64,000 bases of DNA from Paralichthys olivaceus (Eukaryota > Chordata > Actinopteri > Pleuronectiformes > Paralichthyidae): contig NC_091112.1 in NCBI RefSeq assembly GCF_024713975.1, forward strand, positions 14,015,001 through 14,079,000, given 5' to 3'. Below, in pieces: positions 12,850 to 25,176 of this stretch. The notes beneath the pieces were generated by a model that searched no databases, was not told the origin of the DNA, and was given only the letters and a program-made list of their open reading frames with translations. The translations under genes and the position numbers were made by a program. Each line of letters starts with the position of its first letter. Position 1 is the stretch's first letter.

Positions 12850-14060
12850 CACCACCTCTTCCTGTTAATGGCTCTGTGAATGTCTCCAATTGGTGGAAAA
12901 TTAATCAACACTCAAATCGCAGATGACACCACACTACTTTTATAAGATGAAATGAAAAAAAGCATTGGAAGTAATCAGGGAGTTATCAGAGGCTTCTGGT
13001 CTATGCGAACATGTGTTTGTTAAGGAGCACTCTAAATCTGGCCCTTGTAATATCACAATTAAAAATAATTGCCACATGTAGAAATATTATTAACTGAGGA
13101 TAAACAGAGGAAAATATCCTTTTTAATCAGGTTATACAGATACACTCGTAGAAAATGAAACAAATTGTTCTTAAGGGATCTGCTGGTATAAAAATAATCT
13201 AAATTACTAAACAGGAAAGAATTTCCCGTCTGACATTTGCAGCTGTGGCTCTGTTTCTTGAAAATAAACCACAAAAAGAGACTGACAACATACTTCAGTT
13301 TGTTTTGGACAAGTAGGACACACCATTTGAAGAAAACAGTTCTTATGAGTTCTGATGAAAATGGTGGCCTTAATTAGTTGGATTTTCAGACATTCAATTA
13401 TTTAATTTAAGATTAGCAACGTTACATCCATTGGAATACAATATCTTCATATTGTCTCACATGGGTGGTTCGAACTTTTTTCATGTTTGTAACTATTCAT
13501 AAAGTCCCAGTAATAATGTCATCACCAGACTTTATTGTCATGCTCTCTTATCTACATATACAAATTTTCACTTCATAATTATTTCATATGGAATACAATA
13601 CTGTGTTAGTAGATTATATAATTAATAAGGATGGTGTTCTCCTCACTTATTAAGGGTTTCTGTCAGAATATAATATCCTTATATCAGCTGGGGATTATGC
13701 AAAAGTCTTTGGTGCAATACCCCCTGGAGTCTGTGAACTGTTCAGATCTCTGCCAAGCATTCATGTCCAACAATTGCCCTTGTAATCTCCGATACACTCT
13801 GCCATAAGCAAAACGTATTTTTCCAGTAATTCTCGTGATAACAACAAATCTATAAAGGCTCTGTTCCAAAGAGATATTATTCCGCTACCCTGCTGATTTA
13901 TATTGGAATCAATTTGTAGATGAGATGAAATGGAAGAAGGCCTGGGCTTCAACCTAATCACTGATAAAATTAAAGAAAACTCTTTTAAAGTCATACATAA
14001 ATTTTAACCCATATATGAAAAAACTTTAAGAAAAAAAGCTTTAAATAAACACTGATTTGA
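12850..14060 (+). mobile_element. Decayed LINE (L1/Tx1-like) reverse-transcriptase ORF remnant
   Basis: This is a non-LTR retrotransposon fossil read on the + strand across several frameshifts. Near 12917 the DNA reads QIADDTTLLL, the catalytic ADD motif of the reverse-transcriptase palm, followed after about 25 residues by SEASGLCEHV, the usual ASGL segment. From about 13170 an LSRLTFAAVALFLENK-like stretch fits the region downstream of the palm. Around 13930-14010, WKKAW followed in another frame by ITDKIKENSFKVIHKF matches the C-terminal part of L1-clade ORF2. Stops and frameshifts are many, so the element is dead. The 5' part is absent. The clade assignment (L1/Tx1-like) is inference from these motifs; the LINE assignment is firmer. 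Confidence 0.75.
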
Positions 14061-14204
14061 ATGGTAGGTATAGATGTCATTTACTGTAGAAATATTGTTT
14101 GGTCTCTTGGAAAATAATATGCATTGTATATTTTTCCTATTATATAATATTATTATATATTAATTGATTGGGATTCTGGATTATTTTTTAACATATTCAT
14201 GATT

Positions 14205-14365
14205 GTAGGCTCAGGAGGTCAATGTCAAGGTCATGCTGCCTCAAGTTTTGATGGCTCTTGAACATTTGCCTTTTAGTAATTTCTTCACATTTTGACCAGT
14301 TGTCACCTGGACTCAATGATAAACTGATTTCAGTTGTCAAAGTTCACAGGGACCTTAAATGTGTC
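14205..14365 (+). repeat. Dispersed fish repeat fragment (family B)
   Basis: The phrases GGTCAATGTCAAGGTCATG, CTCTTGAACATTTGCCTTTTAG, TAATTTCTTCACATTTTGACC and TGGACTCAATGATAAACTGA resemble the copy at about 44060-44420. I recognise the family as a common percomorph dispersed repeat. Confidence 0.6.
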
Positions 14366-14399
14366 TTATAAAAGTTCTATGTAGACTGAAACTGCAGTG

Positions 14400-15560
14400 G
14401 TAGCCAGAGGCAGAGTGCTAATTCCAGCTTTTACTTAATTCAATGTAAGACATCGTTTCCAGTTTGCGGAATAATCTGTTTGGATGAATATTTGATGATA
14501 TTTTAATCCAAGACTCTCAAAAAGAGACAGACTGATCACACCAGTCTCGGAAATAAAGGTCAAACTAAAAGAGAATAATTAAAACCTTTAGGAGAAACTC
14601 TTCTTCAGTTTTATAAGTTTTTATCCAAGTTATGGATTCATTTTCAGTAGATTCCAAGTGGGTTCCCTTTTCTACTTTATTATATCCACAAACAACAACA
14701 GCAGACATTGGATACTAACACATCTTTTCAAGCTCTGCTGTTCTATTAAGCTGCTGAAGGTTTTGTCTATTTAAACAGAGCGGCATAATTACTTTATTCA
14801 ATTTGATTATTGAACACAATGTCCTTGACAATGGCAAGCAGAGAAAAAAGCAATCAAAGGCTGTTTTTTTACTCAGGGAAATTGCTTGAAATAACCATGT
14901 AATCCTTTAAAGATTTGTAAATACTGGACATCCAAGACAGTTTAGAGTCAACAAACATGTCTTTCCTCACTTGTCTCCAAAAAGCCAGGCATTTAATGCA
15001 TGTCGGGGAAAGTGAGTTAAAACAGGGGGGGGGGGGAAGCAAGGGAAGAGAACGAGTGCATGAATGGCTGTTTATTGAATAACCAAAGCTCTCAGGTGCC
15101 ATTCTCCCCCTGTGACTTAAGTTAATTCAATTCCCCTCCCCTCGTCAAGCCTCGTCTGGAAGGAGACGGCATCAAAGCCCGGCCGGAAAACACTAAATGA
15201 TTGTAACTCAATTGTTGCTTGGCCGTCATTGATTGTTTGCCCGGAAAGATGTTGGAAGAGAGACAAGACACTTATTTTCTCCACCTATCCCACCCCTGGT
15301 AATCACTTTTGGGATGGATGCATTTTTGTGCATGTTTGCACCTATTAGGGTGAAGGAGCTTCTGTGCACAGAGCTTTCATCCGTTCTTGTAAGATATATA
15401 CACGCTTTGTCACACACATCAGACGAATTCAAAGTACCACTTATATTGACAGCTAGGTGTTGAGCCGTGATGCAGACAAAAGTGAAAATCTTTTTTACTT
15501 TCAGATAATATTTTTTGAGTGTTCCAGCTTTTCGACCCCCAGCTTATTTATCAAGGACAA
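14400..15560. other. Gene-free stretch with a candidate non-coding island
   Basis: No gene is visible. A G12 homopolymer sits at 15025-15036. The GC-richer stretch at about 15110-15300 lacks frames of note and has the look of a regulatory element, which I cannot confirm. Confidence 0.4.
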
Positions 15561-15569
15561 AAAACATTT

Positions 15570-15855
15570 ATCAAACTGGAATGGCATTCAGTGGAGCACA
15601 GACCCCCACCAAGGCCAAACAACCCCACACATTATTGTCTCGTTCTTAGAAATAAAATTGAGAAAATGAAGTTGTTTGACAATCAAAATTATTATAATTT
15701 TTTTTTAATAAATCATGGATTCACCCCATCATCTACATCAGCACCAAAATGAATGGGTTCATTACAGGGCCAGGTCCCTCCATCATTTTTTATTGAAATA
15801 GGTTTGGAAGATTTTGCATAATAATCCTGCTAACAAATAAACCAACCAACAAACA
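15570..15855 (+). repeat. Dispersed fish repeat (family C)
   Basis: The segment starts near GGAATGGCATTCAGTGGAGC and CCCCCACCAAGGCC. It ends with AATCCTGCTAACAAATAAACC and further repeats of the CAAACAAACAA type. The same family recurs at about 35490-35760 and 47640-47975, where the ending reads close to TCCTGCTGACAAACAAGC. It is a common fish repeat. Confidence 0.6.
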
Positions 15856-15859
15856 AGAA

Positions 15860-17715
15860 ATGCACTAAGCAGAGCACACACCTCTGTATACTGTTTCTTT
15901 TATCACCAAGATCTCTCTTATTTCTTGAGAGAAAAATGCATGAGGTTGTCTGTGGCTGGAGAGGGAGTTTCTGAAGAAAGAATAAACCTGATGATGTCAT
16001 AGTGAGGTCATCAGGGGTTTGGGTCTCACACATGTCTATGGAAGGAAGAAGAGTCCAATAAAAGATTGTATTGAGTTGCATTATGGGAAATGTAGGATCA
16101 GTTTTAGGGGGTTCTATTTTCTTCTATTCTATATTCTATTTTCGACTTAAGTCTGACTCTTGCAGTTCTTCCAAGTTACTAGAGTACTCCTTTAATCAAA
16201 TCTACATATGCAATAAACAGTGATAAATCCTCTTTCCTACCCTTTCTGCATCTGTCTGCTGATGCATAAGAATTTTTATTTTCCTTTATTGGAACAAAGT
16301 CAAAGTGCATTTTATAGCTAAAAGCATCCTCTCTAAAGCTGCGGTGAGCTGAATACTGGTAAAAACAGACAGACAAGAGAAACATGGGGGTCAAACTGAC
16401 TCTCCACAAAGAGCTTGAGCTTCTGTTAAACGAGGTTCCTCTAAAGCAAAATATTTTATCTTGCACTTTCATGAAAAAACAAGATAAATGAGACGAACAC
16501 GAGACAAATTTTGTGCGCTGTTTGTCACCTGTAATAAGATGTGTGGCAGAGATGAAAAAAAATGGATTGACCTGAGAATGATCGACAAAAAAATGCAGAA
16601 TTGCAGAAGAGAAGCGAGATGTCAGTGCAACAGGAGGGGAACAGAGCGCCACTTCAGTGTCAGCCACAGATGACAAAATAGCACCAATTATTGGTGAGAT
16701 GTCTCAGAGACGCATCATGCCTGATGCTGATGACATGAGAGAGCAGCTCCATCAGGCACAGAGGAGGCAGAGAGGCCTGAGAGCTCATCATTTACAGAGA
16801 TCATGGCTGCAAGTGAAAATTAGAGCTGAAATTAAGAGGAATTGCAGGAGGTTGGTTTTAAATTAAAAGAACTGTATTCCACACTGAAAGATCAAACCTC
16901 TTTGTTGAAGAAAGGTGTAGGATTTTGAGACTCCAAGAGAATAAGTTTTAAATGAGAATCACTTGGAAGACGTATCTCAAGTTGTATTACATTTCAGAGG
17001 ACAGACAATACCTGAAGAAACCTCAGCGTCAAAAGACGGACAATCAATATTCATCATGCCGACACGAGTTTCGGAGTTTGTATAATGAATCAGAGCTTTA
17101 GGAGTGCTGAGGAGCACACTCAGAAACTATTAAAACAAATGATATTTTACAGGATTTATCAGTGTTTCTTTTGTTTACCAGGAACTGATCCACAGAGAGT
17201 TGTCACTCCCTTCTTATTAAAAGTCTTGTGGTGATAAACCAATGTAAAGTTTATAAATACTCATTATGAAAAATGCGTATGATATGTCACTCATTGCTGG
17301 TGAAGAACATATATTACATATGTTTTTAGAGAAATCAGGATTTCTCAACTATTTGTTTTCCTTGCTGTGATTGGATCTACTGGAGCAGCTCTATTTCCTC
17401 TTACGATTTAATTTGTCATTTGTGCAAGGTGAGTCATTATTTCTTCTTATTAATGTCCAGCAGCTATACTAAGAAAATTCAATTATAGTCTGTGTATTCA
17501 GATTTTTAGACACAAACTATAGTTTCAAAGATATGACTCTAATATGTGTCTAAATCAGGGATAACCTTTTATATCATCCTTCATGAGCCAACTGATTATC
17601 TCACTCTAATACAACCACAATGACACACTGTGAATGTCATTTGGGACAAATCTGAAATCTGAGTAATTTTATGTTTAAGAATTGTTTTGCAGACCAGATG
17701 AAATTTTCTCTTGGG
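15860..17715. other. Gene-free stretch
   Basis: The 165-residue frame on the minus strand (16179-16676) has no recognisable motif, is rich in Ser and Phe, and runs over AT-rich DNA, so I do not call it. A slightly GC-richer patch at about 16690-16830 could be a non-coding element. Confidence 0.4.
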
Positions 17716-17720
17716 ACATA

Positions 17721-17760
17721 CCTAGACCAGAGGTTGGAGGTTCCCAACTTCTGGTCTAGG
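17721..17760. repeat. 40-bp near-perfect palindrome (hairpin)
   Basis: The arms are CCTAGACCAGAGGTTGGA and TCCCAACTTCTGGTCTAGG, complementary at all but two positions, with a loop of a few bases. The phrase GGTTCCCAACTTCTGGTC is reminiscent of the ends of hAT-type short elements in fish, so the hairpin is probably a fused remnant of such an element. Confidence 0.8.
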
Positions 17761-17929
17761 TGATACTGTAAGGTGATGTTCAGCTACTAACTCTAAAAGA
17801 CCAAAAATGTGGAATCATCAACAGTAACGTGCATGTTATTTGTTAAATCAGTGACTCACAAGAAGGTGATACAGACATTGTGAAAAAGCCAAAACATGCA
17901 ATCCCCAGGTCCTGTTGGCAGCTGTTTAT

Positions 17930-19000
17930 GTTATTTAAAGGGAATAAATCGGCCCATCGGTACTTGTCTATCATAAAGTTCTGAGGCTCGATGATTCCCA
18001 ACTGGGTTGAAAGCTCCGTAAAATTTGTTTACGTTCCCTCCATGCCACTTTGTTACACCCATAGCATCTTGCTGATTATCATTTAGAGCCAATCAGAACG
18101 AAATCCGACAAAATACACGGCTGTATGTGTTCATTAGCAGCAGAGTTTTAGAAGTCGTTGCAAGGTTTTTAGCAATTTATTGCCAGATTTATTCAGACTC
18201 CTGTGTGAGCAACGTTCACTCAAATTAAAGCTTAAAGATTTCTCATCGCGTCGTGTCACATCTAGGGTAATGAGAGAACTGTATGGAGCCAAGTTACATA
18301 GTATATAAAGTGCCAACAAAGAATCCGGCTCCATACGAGCCTCAGACTTTAGTTTTTCAACATCCGTGCTGGATTAATAGATATGTCAAGCTGTCTCTTC
18401 TCGGCGACATCCATCTCATTCAAAGCAGTAAAAAGGTCAATACCATGACTCAAGTCGCTGACATGTTTAATAGTCCTCCGAACAGGCTGCAGTGAGTCAT
18501 GAACAATGTTCTCTTTCAGAAACACGTCGCGAATGTGGATCATGGAGGTACTTTTAACTTTAGACATGTGTCGGGTTGATTAGAAAAAGCGAGCAGGGAC
18601 AATTTTCTCTGTGAATTTCTCTGACTTCACCATGACTCTTCTTGACCCTCAGCGATCAGATTAACTTTCACACCACGGGCCACTCTCTCTCGTTCCCACA
18701 CGCCATTAGTGGTACAGCCTTTGTGGACGCTATAATCACCTAACTCCGTCGAGCACGCCGTTACAATCGCCATGGTAATTAGAAGGCCTTGCTCTGACTG
18801 ACAGGACCTGATTAACAACAGTGTGTGTGTGAACGCATCATTTCTGCAGCTGAGAACTGCAGCGAGAGAAAAGAACGGCTTCTCTTCCACGCTCTGATCT
18901 TTAAAGATGCAGCAGAACAAAACTCAAGTTATTTAGCACCTCCGCTTCTTTGCTGTGTCATCACGATCAAGTCCTTTGTCAAGCGGTATCCATTTTCCAG
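17930..19000. other. Unidentified GC-richer block with a protein-like minus-strand frame
   Basis: The minus-strand frame 18567-18349 (72 residues) has a balanced, helix-prone composition (for example SLQPVRRTIKHVSDLSHGID). Frames at 18334-18134 and 18920-18627 lie beside it but in other phases, so no single intact protein results. I do not recognise the family. It could be a decayed transposon or retrocopy, or chance. Confidence 0.3.
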
Positions 19001-22000
19001 ACGCTGAAACATAACAAGAGGTTATTTTAAAATTTGAAGAGCTTACAGACAGCAGCAGCATCAGCAGAATTTGCGAGCTGTCTTCGGTGTGGCTGTTAAA
19101 AAATAGCTCAGGATATTTGAGTCGCTAAACGAGAGTCTACTGAGGTACAGTCTTGGCAAAAATAATAATACAAATGAATAATGAAAAGAACCATCCTCAG
19201 AGATTAAAGACCCAAAAGAATGATCATTTGAATTGGCCACAAAAGCCTCATATAAATTCACATTACACCTTTTAAAAAGATAATTTTGTTTTTACAATTT
19301 ATTTACTTTGGCGGAGAATTCAAAAACAGGACTTGTCAGATGATGTTGTATGCAGATCAGTGGTGTAGTTAGATAACTAGTGAATAAAAGCTACATATGG
19401 CTACATCGATACAATTACATTTTAGTTTGAAAATAATTTTTTCGAACAAAGACGATCTTTGTCTACTCACTTACACTGGGCATGCACATGCCGATGTAAA
19501 CTGGAAGTTGTGCACATCCCTCTGGACACAGGGATTGTTGCAGATTTATTTATAAATTGCTCATCTCTAGCTGTATTATTGTTTTTAAAATTCCAGAGTT
19601 TGTAGCCTCGGCCGCATTTTTGGAGTTGTTACTAATGTTTCTTTTCTAACTCTTCCTCTTTGGATGGAAATCACTGGTCAATTCAGCAAGAGGCTTTATA
19701 AAGGATTACAAACATTCATGTTCCCCAGAGACTGAACCCTAATGATTTTGACGATGCCATCGGGTTTGACACTTTTGTTTGTTTTGCGAAATCCACTAAT
19801 CTGACAAGGTGATGGATGAAGCTGATAAGTGGATGTTTGCAGAATGACGATGAAAATATCGTCTCGCAGACTGAAAGAGGAAACTCCCAAATGAGTGGCA
19901 ACCAATCTGCACAAGATCTACCCATAATCCCACTTGTTGTGCATGCAGTCCCGTCACTTGGCATCATCCCACGTAGTATTGTAATGCAGGCGCAGACTGA
20001 AGGCAAGATAATTGAAGATCATTTCTGAACACCATCATGCATTATTTATAATAGGAGAGGTTACATAACAATAGATGTTTTCGAATAAGGAGGTGTAATT
20101 CATTTTTCACTGACCTGAAATATAAATCACAGAGACAAGTTTGCTGAACGCACATTAACAAGGTCAACAATTATTTCGCGAACATCCAATTAATACTCCT
20201 CCAATTATTGATAGAACAGACATCACAGACTGCTTAGTCACAAAAAGCCAAATGTTCTGCCCCAGCAGAGAACAAAACAATGTAGCATAGTTTCACATGC
20301 AGTTCACTGCTCCTCCAAACCACAATCACTGCCAGACCCACATACAAAAAGGAACAGTTGCTCTCTGGAATAGCAAATTCTGACCTGCTCAAAGAGGCAG
20401 AAGCTTTTCAACCACAACACAGAACTTGCACAAGTGTTATTGTATTTGCAGTAGATCATTTTGCAATGATAGATGACACCAGTCCACATCAACTACATCC
20501 GCACAGGCCCAAGAAATTAAAGTTTAAAGGGATTCACTCTTCACCTCAATCAATTTCCACAAAGACAAATCAGTTTAGGTTATATGTAGGACTCCAAAGT
20601 GGAACAGAGGAAGAGAGACACGGAGTAAAAGGAAAGCAAGGTTTTTAAGAAATTCTAGCCTTTAACTTCATAGGCATGAGTCTTTATGGGGGGGACACGG
20701 GGATTCAGCCACTGTGAATATCCAGAATCAAAATTAAATCTGCATCCATCCGCTGAGGATAATTTGTGATAATTTTTGAAACATGTGACAGAGAAGTAAG
20801 TACACAGCACTAAAACTTTATTTATTTACAAACTCCTTCTCCAGCTTTCTTTTCATGGGTTTAACACTATACATGATGCAATATTAAAGGTTTAAGCGAC
20901 ATGTCCCAGGAAAAAAGACTTCAGTGGTAAAGAGCAGCCTTGGTTGTGTCTGAGCTCAACTTCTTAAATTGCAATGGACAGTTTGGTTGCTGCAGAAAAA
21001 CTTGGACCGTCTACAGCAGTTGGATTAAACCTTTATTTCTCATAGTTTCAAACTTTTTGCTTTAACTTTACTTTAAGAGAAAAGCTGCTGTTCGGACTTT
21101 AGAGACTGGTGTGGTTGCATTCTCCATAAAATACACCAGAATGCATGAACACAGTAATAAGGTTCAAACATTTAGAAGGTTTGGTGAAGTGTGGTTATGC
21201 AGCTGAACAAATAACATGTTCACCTTAACCAGAAACATAATCAACTCATCCCAGTGGTAGCATGGAAAATATGGAGTCGATCAACAAATCATACATTTGT
21301 GCATTTCATGAAGAACCCGACTGTAGTGTAGAACACGTTAACTATAACTAATGGTTATTTTATTGGCAGTTATCAGCGGCTCTCAGCTTTAATCAGCTCA
21401 GTCAGTTTTGTGTTATTTCCCCAAAATGCCTAAAATCCACCCCAACAGTTTGATGAACCTTTCTTTCAACAGACCAGCATCTAGTGGACGGAGAGAGACG
21501 AGAAAGAAGACAGTGACTTGTTTTTGTGTCTTTGATTCACCATAAATTGTTCCCCCATACAGATAGTAAACTAGTCACTTGGTTTTATTTCACATATCAC
21601 TAATGGAGCTTTGCCACTCATTTAGAAGCTTCAGCGTTATGAAGATATGTGTGCACATGCTCAACCAATCAGTCATAAATCAGCACAGAGACAGTTTTGT
21701 GTTTTCTCATCTCTGGCGACAGTTTGACAAACTCTTCCCTCCTGTCTGCAGACCAGCATCCCGCGGAGTCTGCGTAATGGACGGAGAAAGACACGGGGGG
21801 AGAGAGGGAGAAAAGGAGAAGATGACCTCCTCCAGGGGGCATCCTGACATCATTCATGGTGGCGGCAGAGACATGATGCTGTCACAACACGCGACGAGGG
21901 AGGAGGTACTGGCTTGGTGTCACCAGCTCTGACACGCCATGGGGAGTGACCCGCGCCGGAGCAATGGCTGTGACAGTAACAGGAAGGGTGGTGGGGGGGG

Positions 22001-22620
22001 CGGGCTGGGGATGGAAATGGGAGAAGGTGGAGCGGCGAATGGTGGGAGGGCGGTTTGTTGAGGATTATCAGAGAGACAAGACACAAGACTGTAGTAGGGA
22101 TGACTGTGTCAGCAGTGCTGGGATGTTCGGTGTCAAACACAGCTCTGACCTGACGTGAAAAGCTGTGCAACCGTTTACACCATATTTTCTACAAATGCTT
22201 TTGTGCTGTTCGTTGTAAGAGACAAACCCTTTAAATGTTTTGAGGGATTCGTAATTTCTGATATTCTTTTAAATTCATTCTCTTTGATTCCCCACTTTGT
22301 TTTTTATTGCACATATTAATGGGGCTTTGCAACTCACTTGCATCAAGTAACAAGAATCTAGAACTGCCAGAGATTCGGTTAGATTGTGCTTTCCAGAGGA
22401 AGAGTGGTAACACCTGCTTGTTTTGTTTCTTGTTTCTGCGACGTCTACACTTTCAAGAGGGGATTTGCAGAAAGGTTGATTCACCTGAAAAGGTTTCTGC
22501 TGCTCAGGAAGAAAACATCCGGGGATATATTCCTCTACCCCACAGCGCGAGCAGCCTCTTCACTCTCCAGCTCCTGTAAGAACCCTTGTGAACCTTCATT
22601 ATCCAGCAGGCCTCTCTTGA
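19001..22620. other. Gene-free stretch with dispersed repeat fragments
   Basis: No gene is recognised. A fragment at about 19705-19765 (ACATTCATGTTCCCCAGAGA, then AATGATTTTGACGATGCC) matches the repeat seen at 58460 and 59590. Between 21470 and 22340 several phrases are duplicated (see findings). The region 21720-22160 is purine- and G-rich. Confidence 0.4.
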
Positions 22621-22631
22621 ATGGTTGGCAC

Positions 22632-22813
22632 TGAGTCACCTGCCCCTGTGACTCACATGAGCTTCCAGTCTTCTTCAGATACCCTCTAGTAGAAAGGTGT
22701 CTGAATCCCTCTCCTTTCAGGGTAAAAAAGGGAAAAACCTAGGACTTAGTCTCCAAAACTTTTAGAATTAATTTAAGAAAATTGATCCTTTCTGTATTCA
22801 GACAGGTGAGTCA
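22632..22813. promoter_or_regulatory. Three AP-1-type sites
   Basis: TGAGTCA at 22632-22638, TGACTCA at 22649-22655 and TGAGTCA at 22807-22813. The first two are 17 bp apart from start to start. They lie about 6 kb upstream of the beta-connexin coding start. The sites are seen directly; a regulatory role is inference. Confidence 0.35.
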
Positions 22814-23029
22814 GAGAATGAGGAGTGTAGCCATTCAGGAAATTTAAAGTCTTGGCAATGTGTGGGAGCTGATTTCGTTACTGAGGGTTCATCTAAGGTC
22901 AGGAATGAATCAGCTTTCTTTTTCCTCTGCCACCACATTATAGGGAGTTTAAGCAGTGGTGGTGTTAAGCTCTGCTGCAGCGACTGGAAATACTTCTCTG
23001 TTCTGTTGTTTGTGAGCTTGACCTTGCTG

Positions 23030-23033
<4 letters not shown>

Positions 23034-23064
<31 letters not shown>

Positions 23065-23082
23065 GAGAGAGAGAGAGAGAGA
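23034..23082. repeat. TA then GA microsatellite
   Basis: A TA run (about 23034-23062) passes into a GA run (about 23066-23082). Confidence 0.9.
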
Positions 23083-23089
23083 TAATATA

Positions 23090-25015
23090 ACTAAGAGACG
23101 TTTGAAGAGACAATAACATTCAAGTCCAAGCATATTTTTGTGCTAATGTGGCTCCACCAGTCCATTTTACCTTTGTCAGAGCGACCAAATAACATTTTTC
23201 CTGGTGATAACCATCTGCACGATGATGATGACAAATGAGTGCTGACATACCACACATTACGAAAACAGCACTGAAACCAGTCGGATTAGAGGGCGATTTT
23301 AACAATAAAACCCATGTTCAGACTCAACCCCCTAAAAAACTTGCCGAGCGACTTAGCACTTGGTGGATGTGGATGGGCTCACTCTGATAGGCTGAGCATG
23401 TGCATGTACACCCAGTGTGCTGAAGTGGGAGGGAGTATTAAGGAAATGCTACAAGTGGTCTTGCAGCTGTAGCTTTGATATGCAAATATCATTTCTTAAA
23501 TCCCACCAAAACACTGCTGCTGCTTTAAATAATAAATGTGTTGGACGATACGATTAAATAATGTGGAAAAGCTTTGTTTGCACGCAATTAAAACCAGTGA
23601 TGACGCCCAATTCTGTTGCTTTGTCTTGGATGCTGCCTTTTTTTCCCTTCACGGATGATGCTGCGGCTGCTTTTTTAACAGGCGAGATGAGATCCTCCAT
23701 TTTTCTGTCTACTAAACATCTCTCCCTCTCGCCCTCTCTGCTCAACAGAAATAAACCGCAGCAAAATGATGGAGCATTAGCATTCCCTAGAGGCCAATGG
23801 AGGTCATAACATATCCTTTATATAAAGGCATTAATCTGTCTGTCTGTGTGACCCCCCCCCCCCCCCCTGCATGTCTGCTTCATCTCAATGCAACACAGTA
23901 TAATATTGAACTATATTCAGCCAGGTGCAATCTTTTTGAGAGACTCACTGGTGTTATGTAAATGCTGGAACCTAATGAGGAAACCTGTTTTGTGGCTCGT
24001 TGGGAAGTCTGGTTGAACTTTGTCACACCCTCACTGAAATTACTGTGTTGCTCATTTAATCTGCTTTACATGATAACAATGCAAAAACCTAGAAAACCAA
24101 AGAACAATCATGAAATTTTTCAATACTAATATCCATCTTCCCAATCAAGTACATTCCTGTATGTGCTCTTAATATACACATGAGTATATATGTTTATTGG
24201 CCTATTCACTCCCATTTAATGCATTTTCTAAATTCATTCACATCACTTGGAAACTAAAGGAAAAAAATTCAACAAACATACAATGAAAAACCAACAATGA
24301 GCTCTGTGGCTTTTCAGAGAAATCCCCCCCGTAATTGTTTGTTGTGACGGCACATCTATTATACTCTTTCTTGAAGAGATCCTGTCATGTGAATGTTCGT
24401 TTGGTTTCATTATGTGTGGGTGTGGGTGTGTGTGGGTGTGTGTGGGTGTAGGTGTTTGGCTGAGGAAGTGACTGACAATTTGGAATTTAATTTTGTGCCA
24501 CTGTGAAAACCTTTGATGTGTGTTAACATAGGTCAGCATGGTTCCCTTAAAACCTCCAAAATTGAAATTTTCCACTGTATTTTCTTTTACTTTCGATTCA
24601 AAACTATTCAGATTCTTATCACACTTTCATTTTGAATAAGTTAAGAAGGGGCAGCTGAAATCCACAGTTTTAATTTTGTGGATGTAAAGTCATCCCAGTG
24701 CTCAGGGGCAGTAAAATGATGAAGCAGATACTAAGTGGGATCTAAAGGTTAAATGCCTGAAAACCAACAAATTCATGTGCTCACACCAACAGATTACACT
24801 TTGCTGATTGGCATCAGTTTCACATTATAAACAACACCATGCAAATCTGGTATCTCCCAGGTTATAGCCACCTCTAGTCTAACTATTATCATTGCATCAT
24901 TTTCCAATCGCTGCGTCCAGTTTTCTGTAAAGCTGTTTCCACACCCTGCGGTTTGATCATGCAGAACAGGCTGGAATTACAAGTGTGCGAGAGCATTTTA
25001 GTGTCTGTAGGTGAA
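23090..25015. other. Gene-free stretch
   Basis: I see no gene. A C16 homopolymer lies at 23852-23867 and a GGTGTGTGTG-type tract at about 24417-24452. Confidence 0.4.
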
Positions 25016-25019
25016 GCCC

Positions 25020-25176
25020 CACCCTCCCCTCCGGTCGGTCCACGCCTCAGAGTCACCAGCCTCAAAATACTCAGGTAACACTCAAGTCACTTAGCATTGA
25101 CTCAACAAAGCCTGCTGGGACACGACTCACGTTGTCGTCGGGAAGCGTCTTTTTATGCAGCTTCCCTGTAACACAA
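25020..25176 (+). promoter_or_regulatory. Candidate promoter and non-coding exon upstream of the beta connexin
   Basis: A local GC-rich patch contains TGACTCA (25098-25104) and a T-rich box TTTTTATGC near 25151. About 20 bp later there is a good splice donor, ACAA|GTAAGTTG, at about 25170. Connexin genes usually have a non-coding first exon, and this patch lies 3.6 kb upstream of the coding exon on the same strand. All of this is inference from motifs; no transcript is available. Confidence 0.25.

Noticed and set aside
13460..13475. GGTTCGAAC, resembling a tRNA T-loop (box B)
   Set aside because: No box A or cloverleaf fits upstream, and it lies inside the LINE remnant.
16179..16676. 165-residue minus-strand open frame, one of the longest in the window
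   Set aside because: No domain, signal or splice context. The composition is Ser/Phe-rich and follows the base content, with an overlapping frame on the other strand.
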